A program made the translations under genes and the position numbers. A model generated the notes under the pieces. The model did no database searches. It was not told where the DNA came from and saw nothing but the letters and a program-made list of their open reading frames with translations. Below are positions 33,881-41,615 of a stretch of 64,000 bases of DNA, in pieces (within the stretch, counting starts at the first letter, position 1; each line of letters opens with the position of its first letter). The stretch lies in contig NZ_FNAG01000015.1 in assembly GCF_900101825.1 (NCBI RefSeq), positions 27,658 to 91,657 of the forward strand, written 5' to 3'. Source of the stretch: Aquimonas voraii (lineage in GTDB: Bacteria > Pseudomonadota > Gammaproteobacteria > Xanthomonadales > Xanthomonadaceae).

Positions 33881-34067
33881 CTGGAGAGCAGTCAGCGCCG
33901 GCGGGTTTGCTCGGCCCCGGAGACCGCGGAGATCCGAAGCTGGTGGTCCTGTCGCACCCGCGCCATGGGTGGCCCCATCTGCTCCCCGGATGACGCTCCG
34001 CAGACCGTTACGCGAAGGGGGGGGGTCACCCGCGCAACCTTTTGATCTGGTGGCCTTTTTTCTCCAG

Positions 34068-34084
34068 AATTTGACGGTCAAATT
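34068..34084. promoter_or_regulatory. Palindrome AATTTGACGGTCAAATT, copy 1
   Basis: Perfect 8-bp arms around one central base; with CTCCAG and TTGGAG outside, the dyad extends to 29 bases with a single mismatch. It follows a T-run (CCTTTTTT) and lies 187 bases after the KorB-like stop. Candidate parS/operator. Confidence 0.55.
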
Positions 34085-34193
34085 TTGGAGAGATCGCCCC
34101 ATCAACCCGCTTTCGGACCCCTGCCTCGGTTGGTCCCATGCCACGCGCTCAGGGCCTCGAGAGGGTGGCTCTTGAGGCCGGCTACCGGTCGAT

Positions 34194-34512
34194 CGGTAGT
34201 GGTCGGTGCGCGCGCTCGCCACGGCCTTGTCGGGCCGGCAGGCGGCTCCGCGGTCCGCAGAACACGCTCATGCTTCGGGAGGCTCTGGAGGCTGATGGGC
34301 TTCAGCCACTGTCCACAGGCGATGGCAGCTACACCTGGGAACTGAGCTGGTTGTGGTTGCCAGCCCTACTGATCTGTATTGGACCGACTCGGCCAAGTCC
34401 CATCCTGGAGGACGCGGACGCCCTCCCCCGCCGGCCTCGATCCCTGCGCATCGAGCTCGATTCCACCGACGAGTTGCACGCCTTGGTCAGCCACCTGCTG
34501 CCTAAGGCTTAA
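34194..34512 (+). pseudogene. Degenerate second copy of the KorB-like C-terminus
   Basis: Translation gives LREALEADGLQPLSTGDGSY, then ILEDADALPRRPRSLRIELD and HALVSHLLPKA, clearly the duplicated end of the 33005 product. The helix-turn-helix is absent and indels shift the first part, so this is a remnant of the tandem duplication and not a working gene. Confidence 0.75.
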
Positions 34513-34705
34513 CTGGGAGGCCGTCAGGGCCGACGGGTTTGCTTAGCCCCGGAGGCTGCGGAGACTCCGGAGACCCGACGGTGGCGGTCGTGCCGAACCC
34601 GCCCGCAATGGGGGCTATCTGCTTCCGGCAGACGCTCCGAAGACCGTTACGGAAAAGGGGGGGTCACCCGCACAAACCTATGATCCAGTGACCTTTTTTC
34701 TTCAG

Positions 34706-34722
34706 AATTTGACGGTCAAATT
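34706..34722. promoter_or_regulatory. Palindrome AATTTGACGGTCAAATT, copy 2
   Basis: Exactly the same 17 bases as copy 1, 638 bases downstream, although surrounding duplicated sequence has drifted (outer arms are lost). Conservation of the core against a drifted background suggests selection. The stretch 34513-34835 otherwise holds no gene that I can support. Confidence 0.55.
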
Positions 34723-34835
34723 CGCCGGAAGTCGCCCCGTCGGCCCCGCGCCAACCTCCGCCGCGGTTGATCCCATGCTCCTTGCTGGCGGCCACAAGAG
34801 CCAACCCATCTGGGCCGACCACAATCCTCGCGCGC

Positions 34836-34862
34836 AAAAAAAGGCCCGCGCGTGGCGGGCCT
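34836..34862 (-). terminator. Terminator of parB
   Basis: On the minus strand AGGCCCGC / GCGGGCCT forms an 8-bp stem followed by seven T residues (AAAAAAA at 34836-34842 on the plus strand). It lies 22 bases after the parB stop. Confidence 0.8.
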
Positions 34863-34883
34863 CTGGGAGTTGCTGGCGGCGAT

Positions 34884-35837
34884 CTAGTCCTTGACCGCCT
34901 CGTCCGCGAGCTTACGTGCGTATTCGAGAATCTTGGTTCGCATCGACGCAGGGAGCTCCTTCGGCAGGACCAAGTGGAAGGCGTCGCCTCGCTCCACTTC
35001 CCGGATCTTCTGGACCAAAGTCTTCTCTGCCTTCGGACGCTTCAACACCTCTTTCGCGCGCTTGAGCACGGCAGCAATCGGGCTGGGCGCCCGAGGATCG
35101 AGCTTGCTGATGTACTCGACGAACTCTGGCTTCTCATAGACCTTGAGCAACAACGTCACGTCCCGGTGCGCCACCGCGACCGGATCCTTGATGCGCTCCC
35201 ACGTGCCCTTGGGCGCGTCGTCGATCAACCGAAGCAGACGCGACACGTCACCTGCGTTGCGACCAAGCCGCTCCGCCAACTCCTTCTGGCTGCCATAGCG
35301 CCCGGACTCCATCATCTTGACGAGCTGGAGAGCGAGCGAGTACGGGCTCTTGTCGGCGCGCTTAGCGTTCTCGGTGTCGTGGATGAAGTCGGCCATCGCA
35401 TCGTCGACTTCACGCACAGCGCAAAGCGCAGTCTTGTGACCCAGCTGCAGCAGCGCGCGGAAGCGGCGCTCACCGGCGATGACCTGGTAGAGCGTCGGAC
35501 CGCCACGTACCTCGCGAACGTCGATCGGTTGCAAGTTGCCCTTGGATGTCTCGATCGATGCAACGAACGCCTCCCACTCCGGGCCGGCGAACTCGTCCGG
35601 GTGCCGCTCGTAGCCAGGCCGCACATGCAGCGTGGTCACTGCAATTGGCATGGTTGCCTTGACGGGCAGCTGCTCGATCGCTGCCTTCAGCATCGCGGCC
35701 GGGCCCGCTGTTTGTACCTTCGGCGAAATGGGGCCGGTGGTGGATGCGCTCGCCGCTTCGGAGTCTGCCCCCTGTTCCTGCAAGCGCTTCTGTTCCGCCT
35801 GATGCCGGGCCAAAGCCCTCTCACGAAAAGTTGCCAT
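34884..35837 (-). CDS. parB: ParB-family partition protein
   Basis: A 317-residue ParB. The CTP/ParB-box motif is VIAGERRFRALLQLGH near residue 122. The helix-turn-helix is YGSQKELAERLGRNAGDVSR near 185, followed by ALKRAKEVL-like helices and a C-terminal domain (MRTKILEYARKLADEA). ParB loads on parS and stimulates ParA. Start at MATFRERAL. It lies 11 bases after parA in the usual parAB operon; a strong terminator follows. Confidence 0.92.
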   Translation of the reverse strand: MATFRERALARHQAEQKRLQEQGADSEAASASTTGPISPKVQTAGPAAMLKAAIEQLPVKATMPIAVTTLHVRPGYERHPDEFAGPEWEAFVASIETSKGNLQPIDVREVRGGPTLYQVIAGERRFRALLQLGHKTALCAVREVDDAMADFIHDTENAKRADKSPYSLALQLVKMMESGRYGSQKELAERLGRNAGDVSRLLRLIDDAPKGTWERIKDPVAVAHRDVTLLLKVYEKPEFVEYISKLDPRAPSPIAAVLKRAKEVLKRPKAEKTLVQKIREVERGDAFHLVLPKELPASMRTKILEYARKLADEAVKD

Positions 35838-35848
35838 GACCAATCTCC

Positions 35849-37123
35849 TCAGAACAGGTTGTGTTGCGTGGCAGCGGCAGCACGTACCGCCACGAAAATC
35901 TCGTTGTGCACTGAGCGCAGAATCTTCCGCGCCTGCCGGGCCGACGCAGGCGCAGACGACAGATCGTCATCCAGCTGCTGCTCGAAGACAGTGGCCGCTC
36001 CACCGGCGGCGCGCTGCAGCGCTTCAAGACGCGGCAGCTTGTCGGGCAGAACGAAGCTGGCGATCTGCTGGCGGACCGCGAGCTCGTTGAGCTCTTCGGT
36101 GTAGGACGACTGACGCATGGTCGGCAGGACGCGGAACCACTTGAGCGGCAGAGAGAAGCTCTTAGCCAGCGTTTCCAGCCACGCATGCGTGGTGACCGCG
36201 AAGCTCTTGAGCGACTCCACGTCCAAACTCCGCATCGGGCACGGGATCAGCAATCCTTCGGTCGCCAGCAGCGTTGCCAGCGTTGCCAGCGACAGCGTCG
36301 GCGCGGTGTCGATCACGACCATGTCGTACTCCGCACCATCTAGCGAACGCAATGCGTGTCGAAGGCCAAGCCAGAACGTCGCCTGTTTGCCGGCGGCACG
36401 TGCGTCCGCAAAGTCCATGATCATGGCGAAGTCGCCCTCTACCAGATCGGGGGCGGACGGCACGATGTCGATGGACGACCAATGGGTACGGCGGATCAGC
36501 GGCCGGATGTCGGTGGTTTCACCCACAAGGACTGATGCGCACGTCATGTCCTCGTTGATGCCCAGGTTTGAACCCTCGACCAGAATTCCCTGATCGTTCT
36601 GGACCAACATCGATGTCGTCGCCGATGCCTGGGGGTCGAGATCGATCAACAGCACCCGGTAGCCGCGGGTCGCTGCATCCATCGCGAAATTGACCGCCGT
36701 CGTGGTCTTACCGACGCCCCCCTTTTGATTGGCCACCGCCATGATGTGGGGCGGGGCGCCCTTAGGCACCAGCCCTTCACCAAGGTGCCGGCGGATACGC
36801 AGCATGTCGTGGCTGAAAAACACCCGCAGACCGCGATCGTTGCGCGAAAATCCGGGCTCCTCGGGATTCGCTTGAAGCAACTCCTCTTCGAGCCGCTTGA
36901 GCGTCGAGGCGCTGATGTCTAGCACCTGAGCCGCTTCGGCCGTCTGCATCGGGATCTCCAGACGGGTGCGTCCATCCGGCGGCGCGGCCCGTTTGCGGAT
37001 CGATTCCGCCGACGCACTCAAGCCACGCGCAATTGCGCCGATGGCCTCGATCACCTGATCTGACGAGGTGAAGATCGTGACACGCGAGTCTGCGTGTTTC
37101 GCCTCTTTTTGACCGACTGCCAT
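35849..37123 (-). CDS. parA: ParA-family partition ATPase with N-terminal DNA-binding domain
   Basis: A 424-residue type Ia ParA. The N-terminal 120 residues include a helix-turn-helix (TAEAAQVLDISASTLKRLEE). The deviant Walker A is AVANQKGGVGKTTTAVNFAM near residue 130, Walker A' is LLIDLDPQASAT and Walker B is YDMVVIDTAPTLS. Type Ia ParAs repress their own operon; a GTGGCTA-GTA-TAGCCAC palindrome (37172-37188) lies 49 bases upstream. The ATG at 37123 is chosen because AGAGGAG lies 8 bases upstream; an in-frame ATG at 37150 is an alternative. Confidence 0.93.
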   Translation of the reverse strand: MAVGQKEAKHADSRVTIFTSSDQVIEAIGAIARGLSASAESIRKRAAPPDGRTRLEIPMQTAEAAQVLDISASTLKRLEEELLQANPEEPGFSRNDRGLRVFFSHDMLRIRRHLGEGLVPKGAPPHIMAVANQKGGVGKTTTAVNFAMDAATRGYRVLLIDLDPQASATTSMLVQNDQGILVEGSNLGINEDMTCASVLVGETTDIRPLIRRTHWSSIDIVPSAPDLVEGDFAMIMDFADARAAGKQATFWLGLRHALRSLDGAEYDMVVIDTAPTLSLATLATLLATEGLLIPCPMRSLDVESLKSFAVTTHAWLETLAKSFSLPLKWFRVLPTMRQSSYTEELNELAVRQQIASFVLPDKLPRLEALQRAAGGAATVFEQQLDDDLSSAPASARQARKILRSVHNEIFVAVRAAAATQHNLF

Positions 37124-37171
37124 GGGCAATTCTCCTCTTTGGTCGTCCATATTGACGGGGGGCGTTTAGCC

Positions 37172-37188
37172 GTGGCTAGTATAGCCAC
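37172..37188 (-). promoter_or_regulatory. Probable ParA operator
   Basis: GTGGCTA (37172-37178) and TAGCCAC (37182-37188) form a perfect 7-bp dyad with a 3-base centre upstream of parA. Type Ia ParA proteins bind such a dyad in their promoter. Confidence 0.55.
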
Positions 37189-37271
37189 GCGCCAGACCGC
37201 GCACGTTGGGGACACCAAGCCCGTCACCGGAGACACCACCGACCAGGCCGAGAACTGCAAGCCCTGAAACG

Positions 37272-37303
37272 AAAAACCCCCCGCTTGCGCCAACAAGCGG
37301 AGG
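37272..37303 (-). terminator. Minus-strand terminator without an obvious gene
   Basis: On the minus strand, CCGCTTG pairs with CAAGCGG across a 6-base loop and is followed by GGGG and TTTTT. No gene on the minus strand lies upstream between 37304 and 37445, so it would end a short RNA made from the parA/37446 intergenic region. Confidence 0.5.
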
Positions 37304-37380
37304 GTCGATCGAAGCTGAGCTATTAAGCGCTTTGGGTTACGTCTAGAACCCTAACGCCGAGAGGTTGTGGAAGGCCTCGC

Positions 37381-37403
37381 GCGTTATTTTACGGACGTAA
37401 CGC
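37381..37403. promoter_or_regulatory. Inverted repeat upstream of the 37446 gene
   Basis: GCGTTA (37381-37386) and TAACGC (37398-37403) flank TTACGGACGTAA, itself a dyad. The GCGTTA/TAACGC arms match the core of the repeat at 30916-30954. Likely operator, 43 bases before the GTG start. Confidence 0.45.
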
Positions 37404-37445
37404 ACAGCGTCAAGCGTTCTCGCGCCTGAAATTCAGGAGCGACCT

Positions 37446-38369
37446 GTGTTTACGTCCAAAAATCTGCTGTCTATGGCCACGTCGGGGCTGCGCCTCGAAC
37501 ACGTGGCTGTCCTTTCGTTTCTGTCCGAGCACGCCGAAGAAGGGGAGGGGTTGCAACCCACCTGCTGCCTCCCTCTATGGGATATAGCCAATCAATTGAG
37601 CCTTTCGATCGATCAGGTCAAGCGAGCGATGCGGGCACTGACCGCCGCCGGCGCGATCGCGCGCCGACAAGCCGTCAAGATCAAGGGTGAGGCCGCGCTG
37701 ACGGTGCTCACCGAGCGGGCTGTCGCGTGGCTGCAGGGCAGGGCAGGGCGAGCTACGCTGCCTGGGCACTTGCCTCGGGCGCTGCGCGACCTGCTCACGT
37801 TCTGCTCTCCCGAGTTCGTCGGGCATGTGGCTCAGGCTTGGGACCGCTACGAGCTCCTGCCTGAGGCCGCCACGCCGCCTTCGGGATTGACTGAATCCGA
37901 CTACGCCTCAATCCGGCGAGCACTGGCTGAGCGCATCGCCGAGCGCGCTGAGCTGCTGGCTGAAGCTACCGCCGCACAGGCCGCCGACGACGCGCTCGCC
38001 GAAGAAGGCAAGGTCCAGATCCGCTGCGCCGACGGCTATGTCGTTGTCGACCGCGCGCCGTTCGCCGCGCAGAAGGGTGCACTGGCCGCTGTCGATCTCC
38101 GCTTCGTCCGCGATGTCCTGCACCGCGTCGCGGAGCGCGCCCCTGGCCTCGTCACCGTGGATGCCGTGCCCAAGCTCGTGGCCGAGGTCGCGTACAGCCG
38201 AGTCATCGGCTACGTCAGCCGGCATGACGCAGAGCGCGCGCAGCGGGCTCTCGTGGCTACGATGGCGCGCGGTACGTGGAGCCGGCCGAAGGGCATCAAG
38301 CCAGGTTTCTATGCGGCTTCCACCGCTGCAGTGAGGATATCCACAGGGGTGCGCGAAACGCTCCACTAA
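37446..38369 (+). CDS. Winged-helix plasmid protein of unknown function
   Basis: A 307-residue protein from a GTG with CAGGAG upstream. Residues 15-85 form a winged-helix DNA-binding domain (LRLEHVAVLSFLSEHAEEGE, then LWDIANQLSLSIDQVKRAMR). A long helical middle (SIRRALAERIAERAELLAEA) and a C-terminal basic region follow. Divergent from parA and preceded by a GCGTTA operator, it could be a regulator or a replication accessory of the plasmid backbone. No named family recognised. Confidence 0.75.
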   Translation: MFTSKNLLSMATSGLRLEHVAVLSFLSEHAEEGEGLQPTCCLPLWDIANQLSLSIDQVKRAMRALTAAGAIARRQAVKIKGEAALTVLTERAVAWLQGRAGRATLPGHLPRALRDLLTFCSPEFVGHVAQAWDRYELLPEAATPPSGLTESDYASIRRALAERIAERAELLAEATAAQAADDALAEEGKVQIRCADGYVVVDRAPFAAQKGALAAVDLRFVRDVLHRVAERAPGLVTVDAVPKLVAEVAYSRVIGYVSRHDAERAQRALVATMARGTWSRPKGIKPGFYAASTAAVRISTGVRETLH

Positions 38370-38462
38370 ACAACGGTTCTCTAGAGACAACAGCAAAAGC
38401 AAACAGCTGTTGGCGATGCACGCACCGCACGCCTGTGGATACCAACCCCGAACCCGAGACCC

Positions 38463-39086
38463 ATGACCGATCGTTCGACCGCAAATGCGCTCCAGCTCGT
38501 AGCCGGGGTTCTGTTCGAGCGCCTGACGCCCGCACTGGCCGACCAGCTGCGCCTGAAGGCTGTCGACGGCGGCGTCGCCAAAGTGAGCGCCACGAACCTT
38601 GTGTTCTACGAGATTGGACTCGAGGCGCGCCAAACGATGCTGCAATCCGCCCTTGCCGCCGGGCTGCCTATCCAACGGATCGACGTCAGCTTCCAAGGAC
38701 ACGGCCGCACCGCCTCCTTTGCGCCGTTAAACCAGGTGCTGGATGGCATTCCCCTCAAGCCTCGACCCCACCGCTCGCCGGGTGCGGGCCTCGGAAACGA
38801 CAAACCGGTCCTGCCCACGAGCGTGATCCAGCACGCCCAGCGGCTCCAACAACTGGCCGGTCGTCTGATCCCAGCCCTGCCGCAACCGCTGCCGGCCCAT
38901 GTCCGCCTCGGAAATCTCCGCGAGGACGGTGTTCTGGTCCTTCTGACGACAAGCCCAGCTTGGTCGGCGCGTGTACGGATGGATGCCGGACGCATCCTCC
39001 AGATCGCAACTGGACTCGGCCTGCAGGTCAAAGAGGTCCGTGCCAAGGTCGTGCTGGATCCCCGGCCGCCGGGAGACCGCACCTGA
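38463..39086 (+). CDS. Double DUF721/DciA-like protein
   Basis: A 207-residue protein. The C-terminal half (about 121-195) fits DUF721/DciA: LPAHVRLGNLREDGVLVLLT, then SPAWSARVRMDAGRIL and VKEVRAKVVLDP. The N-terminal half (about 9-77) has the same pattern in weaker form: LADQLRLKAVDGGVAKVSAT, ARQTMLQSALAAGLPIQRID. DciA binds and helps load the replicative helicase DnaB. A tandem form on a plasmid could recruit host helicase to the plasmid origin or transferred strand (inference). It precedes the FlhDC-like genes. Confidence 0.65.
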   Translation: MTDRSTANALQLVAGVLFERLTPALADQLRLKAVDGGVAKVSATNLVFYEIGLEARQTMLQSALAAGLPIQRIDVSFQGHGRTASFAPLNQVLDGIPLKPRPHRSPGAGLGNDKPVLPTSVIQHAQRLQQLAGRLIPALPQPLPAHVRLGNLREDGVLVLLTTSPAWSARVRMDAGRILQIATGLGLQVKEVRAKVVLDPRPPGDRT

Positions 39087-39152
39087 CGCTCGCAGAGAGG
39101 CGTCCATGGCAGATGCGTTCCCAGGAAACGTGGAAATGTCGCAGAAAGCTGG

Positions 39153-39167
39153 AGATATCTGATATCT
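39153..39167 (+). promoter_or_regulatory. Palindrome AGATATCTGATATCT before the FlhD-like gene
   Basis: A perfect 15-base dyad (7-bp arms, one central base) 46 bases upstream of the ATG at 39213, with GG and TCC outside (GGAGATATC...GATATCTTCC). It contains the GATATC core found in the six conserved promoter boxes, which hints at autoregulation. Confidence 0.45.
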
Positions 39168-39212
39168 TCCGGCTCGTTCGATGCGGCACTCCCCTCGAAG
39201 CGCGCGCACGTC

Positions 39213-39803
39213 ATGACCGATTCTCAGCAGTTCGATCGCCCAATCCGCGAGCTCAACTTCGCCGTCTGGCAGTTGGCACGCGACATGGCTCGCCAAAACA
39301 TCCCGTACGCACGGCGCGCGTTTGGCTTGCCGGAACTCCAAGCGCGACGGCTGGCCGAGCTTGAAAACCGCGAGCTGCTGGCCCTGGCCGATGATCCCCA
39401 GCCTCACTGGGAGATCCACCATCCGCGCCAACTCGACGCTCTGCTCGACGTCATCAAGCCGATGGGCGAACCCGCGGAGCCAAACCACTTCCGCGCCGAA
39501 ATCAAAGAGCTGAACCTGAGCCTCTGGCACCTTGCGCGCGACATGGCGCGCACAGACCCGGACATCGCCCGGCGCGTTTTTGGCCTGAAGCCCAATCACT
39601 GTCAGCGCCTCGCGCAGCTCAACCTCAAGGAACTGCGGGCCTTGGCTGACGACATGCGACCGACCTGGCAGATCCACCTGCCCAAGAGCATGGATCTCCT
39701 CATTGGGCACGTCATCGCCAAGCGATCCGAGGACCGGATGCGCCTGGTCCGACTCTCCGTAATGAGTTCGCGCATTCCCGCGCTCTCATTGGAGGACCTA
39801 TGA
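39213..39803 (+). CDS. Tandem FlhD-like transcriptional regulator
   Basis: A 196-residue protein made of two FlhD-like repeats, residues 11-81 (IRELNFAVWQLARDMARQNI) and 97-167 (IKELNLSLWHLARDMARTDP). In each the run FGLxxxxxxRLAxLxxxELxALADD and the end WxIHxPxxxDLL match FlhD. FlhD acts as a homodimer in the FlhD4C2 activator, so this is in effect a single-chain dimer. The next gene is FlhC-like, an arrangement known for the SetDC and AcaDC activators of SXT ICEs and IncA/C plasmids. It is therefore a likely activator of the tra genes that follow. Confidence 0.8.
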   Translation: MTDSQQFDRPIRELNFAVWQLARDMARQNIPYARRAFGLPELQARRLAELENRELLALADDPQPHWEIHHPRQLDALLDVIKPMGEPAEPNHFRAEIKELNLSLWHLARDMARTDPDIARRVFGLKPNHCQRLAQLNLKELRALADDMRPTWQIHLPKSMDLLIGHVIAKRSEDRMRLVRLSVMSSRIPALSLEDL

Positions 39804-39806
39804 CCG

Positions 39807-40532
39807 ATGACTGAGCTCAAGCTAACGCTGTCCCAACAGACATCGATGTTGGCGCTTCGCTCGATGCGTGCGGCGGACGACCTGGTCGTGATGCGATACA
39901 TCGTCGAGCTCCTCGCGATCGAGGCGCGACCGATCCTCATCGAGCGGTTGACGGGATACCCCGCCAGAGCGGTGAAAGCACTGCACGCCCGCGAAGTCGT
40001 GCGCCCCCCGCAGGGCCGCTACCCGCGTGCACTCGGGCGGCTGATCGACCTACCCGTGGTCCACCTCGAGCTCTCGATCTTCCTCGCGCATTTTCGCAAC
40101 GAACACATCGTCGATGCGGCCGCTGCGAAGCTTTCGCCCAAGGACGCCCCCGTGAGTGCGAGATCCTTCCTCGCGGCCTACAAGGAATACACGCGGAACG
40201 TCATATCCGGCGAGCCACTCCCGCCCGAGACACTGATGTGGCTCGCGGACTCCTGGCTCGCCGACGAGATCGCGCTCGAACGCTGTCCCGTCGACGAGAC
40301 CCGCTACATCCGCTCCACCGAGGCAATGAAGCTGCGCTGGACGATGGGCAAAGGTGACTGCCCTCTCTGCCGGAGCCTGCCCACCACCTCCATCGCTCGG
40401 CGGACCCTCCGCAGCTTCGAAATCGAGCGGGCCAAGGACAACTTCAAGCGCGAGCTCGCGAAGCTGAAGCCCAAGGCAGGGGACGCGACCGACGCTGGTC
40501 CGGACGACTCCGCGCCCGAGCAGGACTCCTGA
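39807..40532 (+). CDS. FlhC-like transfer gene activator
   Basis: A 241-residue FlhC-like protein. The N-terminal half is helical and DNA-binding-like (IVELLAIEARPILIERLTGY with RPPQGRYPRALG). Residues 117-152 (SARSFLAAYKEYTRN, LMWLADSWLAD) match the FlhC helical core. The zinc-binding cysteines are C160 (ERCPVDETRYIRS) and C185/C188 (GDCPLCRS); the fourth cysteine of FlhC is missing, so zinc binding may differ. The basic C-terminal tail ends in acidic residues. ATG 3 bases after the FlhD-like stop; the pair probably forms a complex. It lies immediately upstream of the traF promoter box. Confidence 0.8.
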   Translation: MTELKLTLSQQTSMLALRSMRAADDLVVMRYIVELLAIEARPILIERLTGYPARAVKALHAREVVRPPQGRYPRALGRLIDLPVVHLELSIFLAHFRNEHIVDAAAAKLSPKDAPVSARSFLAAYKEYTRNVISGEPLPPETLMWLADSWLADEIALERCPVDETRYIRSTEAMKLRWTMGKGDCPLCRSLPTTSIARRTLRSFEIERAKDNFKRELAKLKPKAGDATDAGPDDSAPEQDS

Positions 40533-40598
40533 CTTCCAGATATCCCCCCTGAAACCCGGGGTTTAACGGAAATGGGTGCGACACGCGGTTGGTAGCGT
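40533..40598 (+). promoter_or_regulatory. Conserved promoter box, copy A (traF)
   Basis: CTTCCAGATATC (40533-40544), 28 bases, TGGGTG (40573), then -10-like TAGCGT (40593-40598) 18 bases after GAAATG. The ATG of traF is only 6 bases after the -10, so transcription would start at or beside the start codon. Confidence 0.65.
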
Positions 40599-40604
40599 GG
40601 TCGC

Positions 40605-41615
40605 ATGTCAGCCATCTCCAAACATCGCCTCCTCGGCGCCTGCCTGCTGGCGCTCCTATCCTGGCCGCCGCTTGCTGTCAGCCAGCAAGCCCGCGAGCCC
40701 GACTACTACGAGGACCGCGCCCGCGGCTGGTTCTGGCGCGAGGTCCGTCCTGTCGCCAAGCCCGCGACTCCGACCCCCAAGCCACCGCCGCCGACCAGTG
40801 GGGTAGGGCAGGGGACGGATACCGCGCCGGCGCCGGCACCGCTCACGTCGGAGTGGATCCGCCAGAACCTGGATCGCTACCGCGATCTCGCGATGGACGA
40901 TCCCACGCCCGAGAACGTCGAGCGCTACATGCTGTTGCAGCGCTATGCGGTCGACAAGGCGGATCGCTTCAGCACGACCTGGATGCAGGTCGTTCGGAAC
41001 ACGCCCTACCTGGACGAGTCGATCAACCGCCCGTTGTCGACCGCCGGGAAAAACACCACTCAGGCGCAGATCCTCGAGTTCCGGTACTCGCTCCTGAAGA
41101 AGCTCGCCGACCGCGGCATCGGCATCTGGTACTTCTACCGGTCCGACTGCCCCTACTGCGTCCGTCAGGAGGCCTCACTCGCGATCGTAGAGCGCGTGCA
41201 CGGGCTGCCGGTCCTGCCGATCTCGATGGACGGCTTGCCGCCTCCAACCGACGCCTTCGCACGCTACGTGCTCGATTCCGGCCAAGCGCAGACCTTGAGC
41301 GTGCGCGGCACCCCGACGCTTTACCTCAACAACACAGCGGATGGCTCCGTCGAACGATTGACCGTTGGCCTCCGTGCCGCGGACGAAATCGAAGATGCCC
41401 TGATCCACGCTGCACGCCGCGCCAACTGGATCACCGAAGAAGAGTTCGTCCGAGCCACACAGGGCCGGGCCTTCCCTCTGCTCGTCGACGGCGAGCCGCC
41501 GCCGGCAGACCTCGCCAACGACCCCGACATGCTCCTCGCCTACCTGCGCGCGACGGCAGCGCCCGATCAGTTCACCCCCATCGAACCATCCCGCTCACCT
41601 GGAGCCGCCCGATGA
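40605..41615 (+). CDS. traF: Conjugal transfer protein TraF (thioredoxin-like)
   Basis: A 336-residue periplasmic protein with signal peptide (LLGACLLALLSWPPLAVSQQ) and a proline-rich linker. The C-terminal domain has a thioredoxin fold with the redox pair CPYC in FYRSDCPYCVRQEA and cis-proline loop VRGTPTLYL. F-type T4SSs use TraF with TraH, TraU, TraW, TraN and TrbC in pilus assembly and disulphide handling. The active cysteines are kept here, unlike in the F plasmid TraF. No Shine-Dalgarno sequence precedes it. It overlaps traH by ATGA. Confidence 0.93.
   Translation: MSAISKHRLLGACLLALLSWPPLAVSQQAREPDYYEDRARGWFWREVRPVAKPATPTPKPPPPTSGVGQGTDTAPAPAPLTSEWIRQNLDRYRDLAMDDPTPENVERYMLLQRYAVDKADRFSTTWMQVVRNTPYLDESINRPLSTAGKNTTQAQILEFRYSLLKKLADRGIGIWYFYRSDCPYCVRQEASLAIVERVHGLPVLPISMDGLPPPTDAFARYVLDSGQAQTLSVRGTPTLYLNNTADGSVERLTVGLRAADEIEDALIHAARRANWITEEEFVRATQGRAFPLLVDGEPPPADLANDPDMLLAYLRATAAPDQFTPIEPSRSPGAAR

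Larger units (their letters stand above)
33551..34778 (+). repeat. Tandem duplication of the KorB-like 3' region (about 0.6 kb units)
   Basis: Copy 1 (about 33551-34141) covers the last third of the gene and 260 bases downstream. Copy 2 (about 34194-34778) repeats this in the same order, with many substitutions and small indels. Shared landmarks are GTGGTCGGTGCG, GGCTCCGC, CTGTCCACAGGCGATGGC, the AATTTGACGGTCAAATT palindrome and GGTTGRTCCCATGC at the end. Confidence 0.8.
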
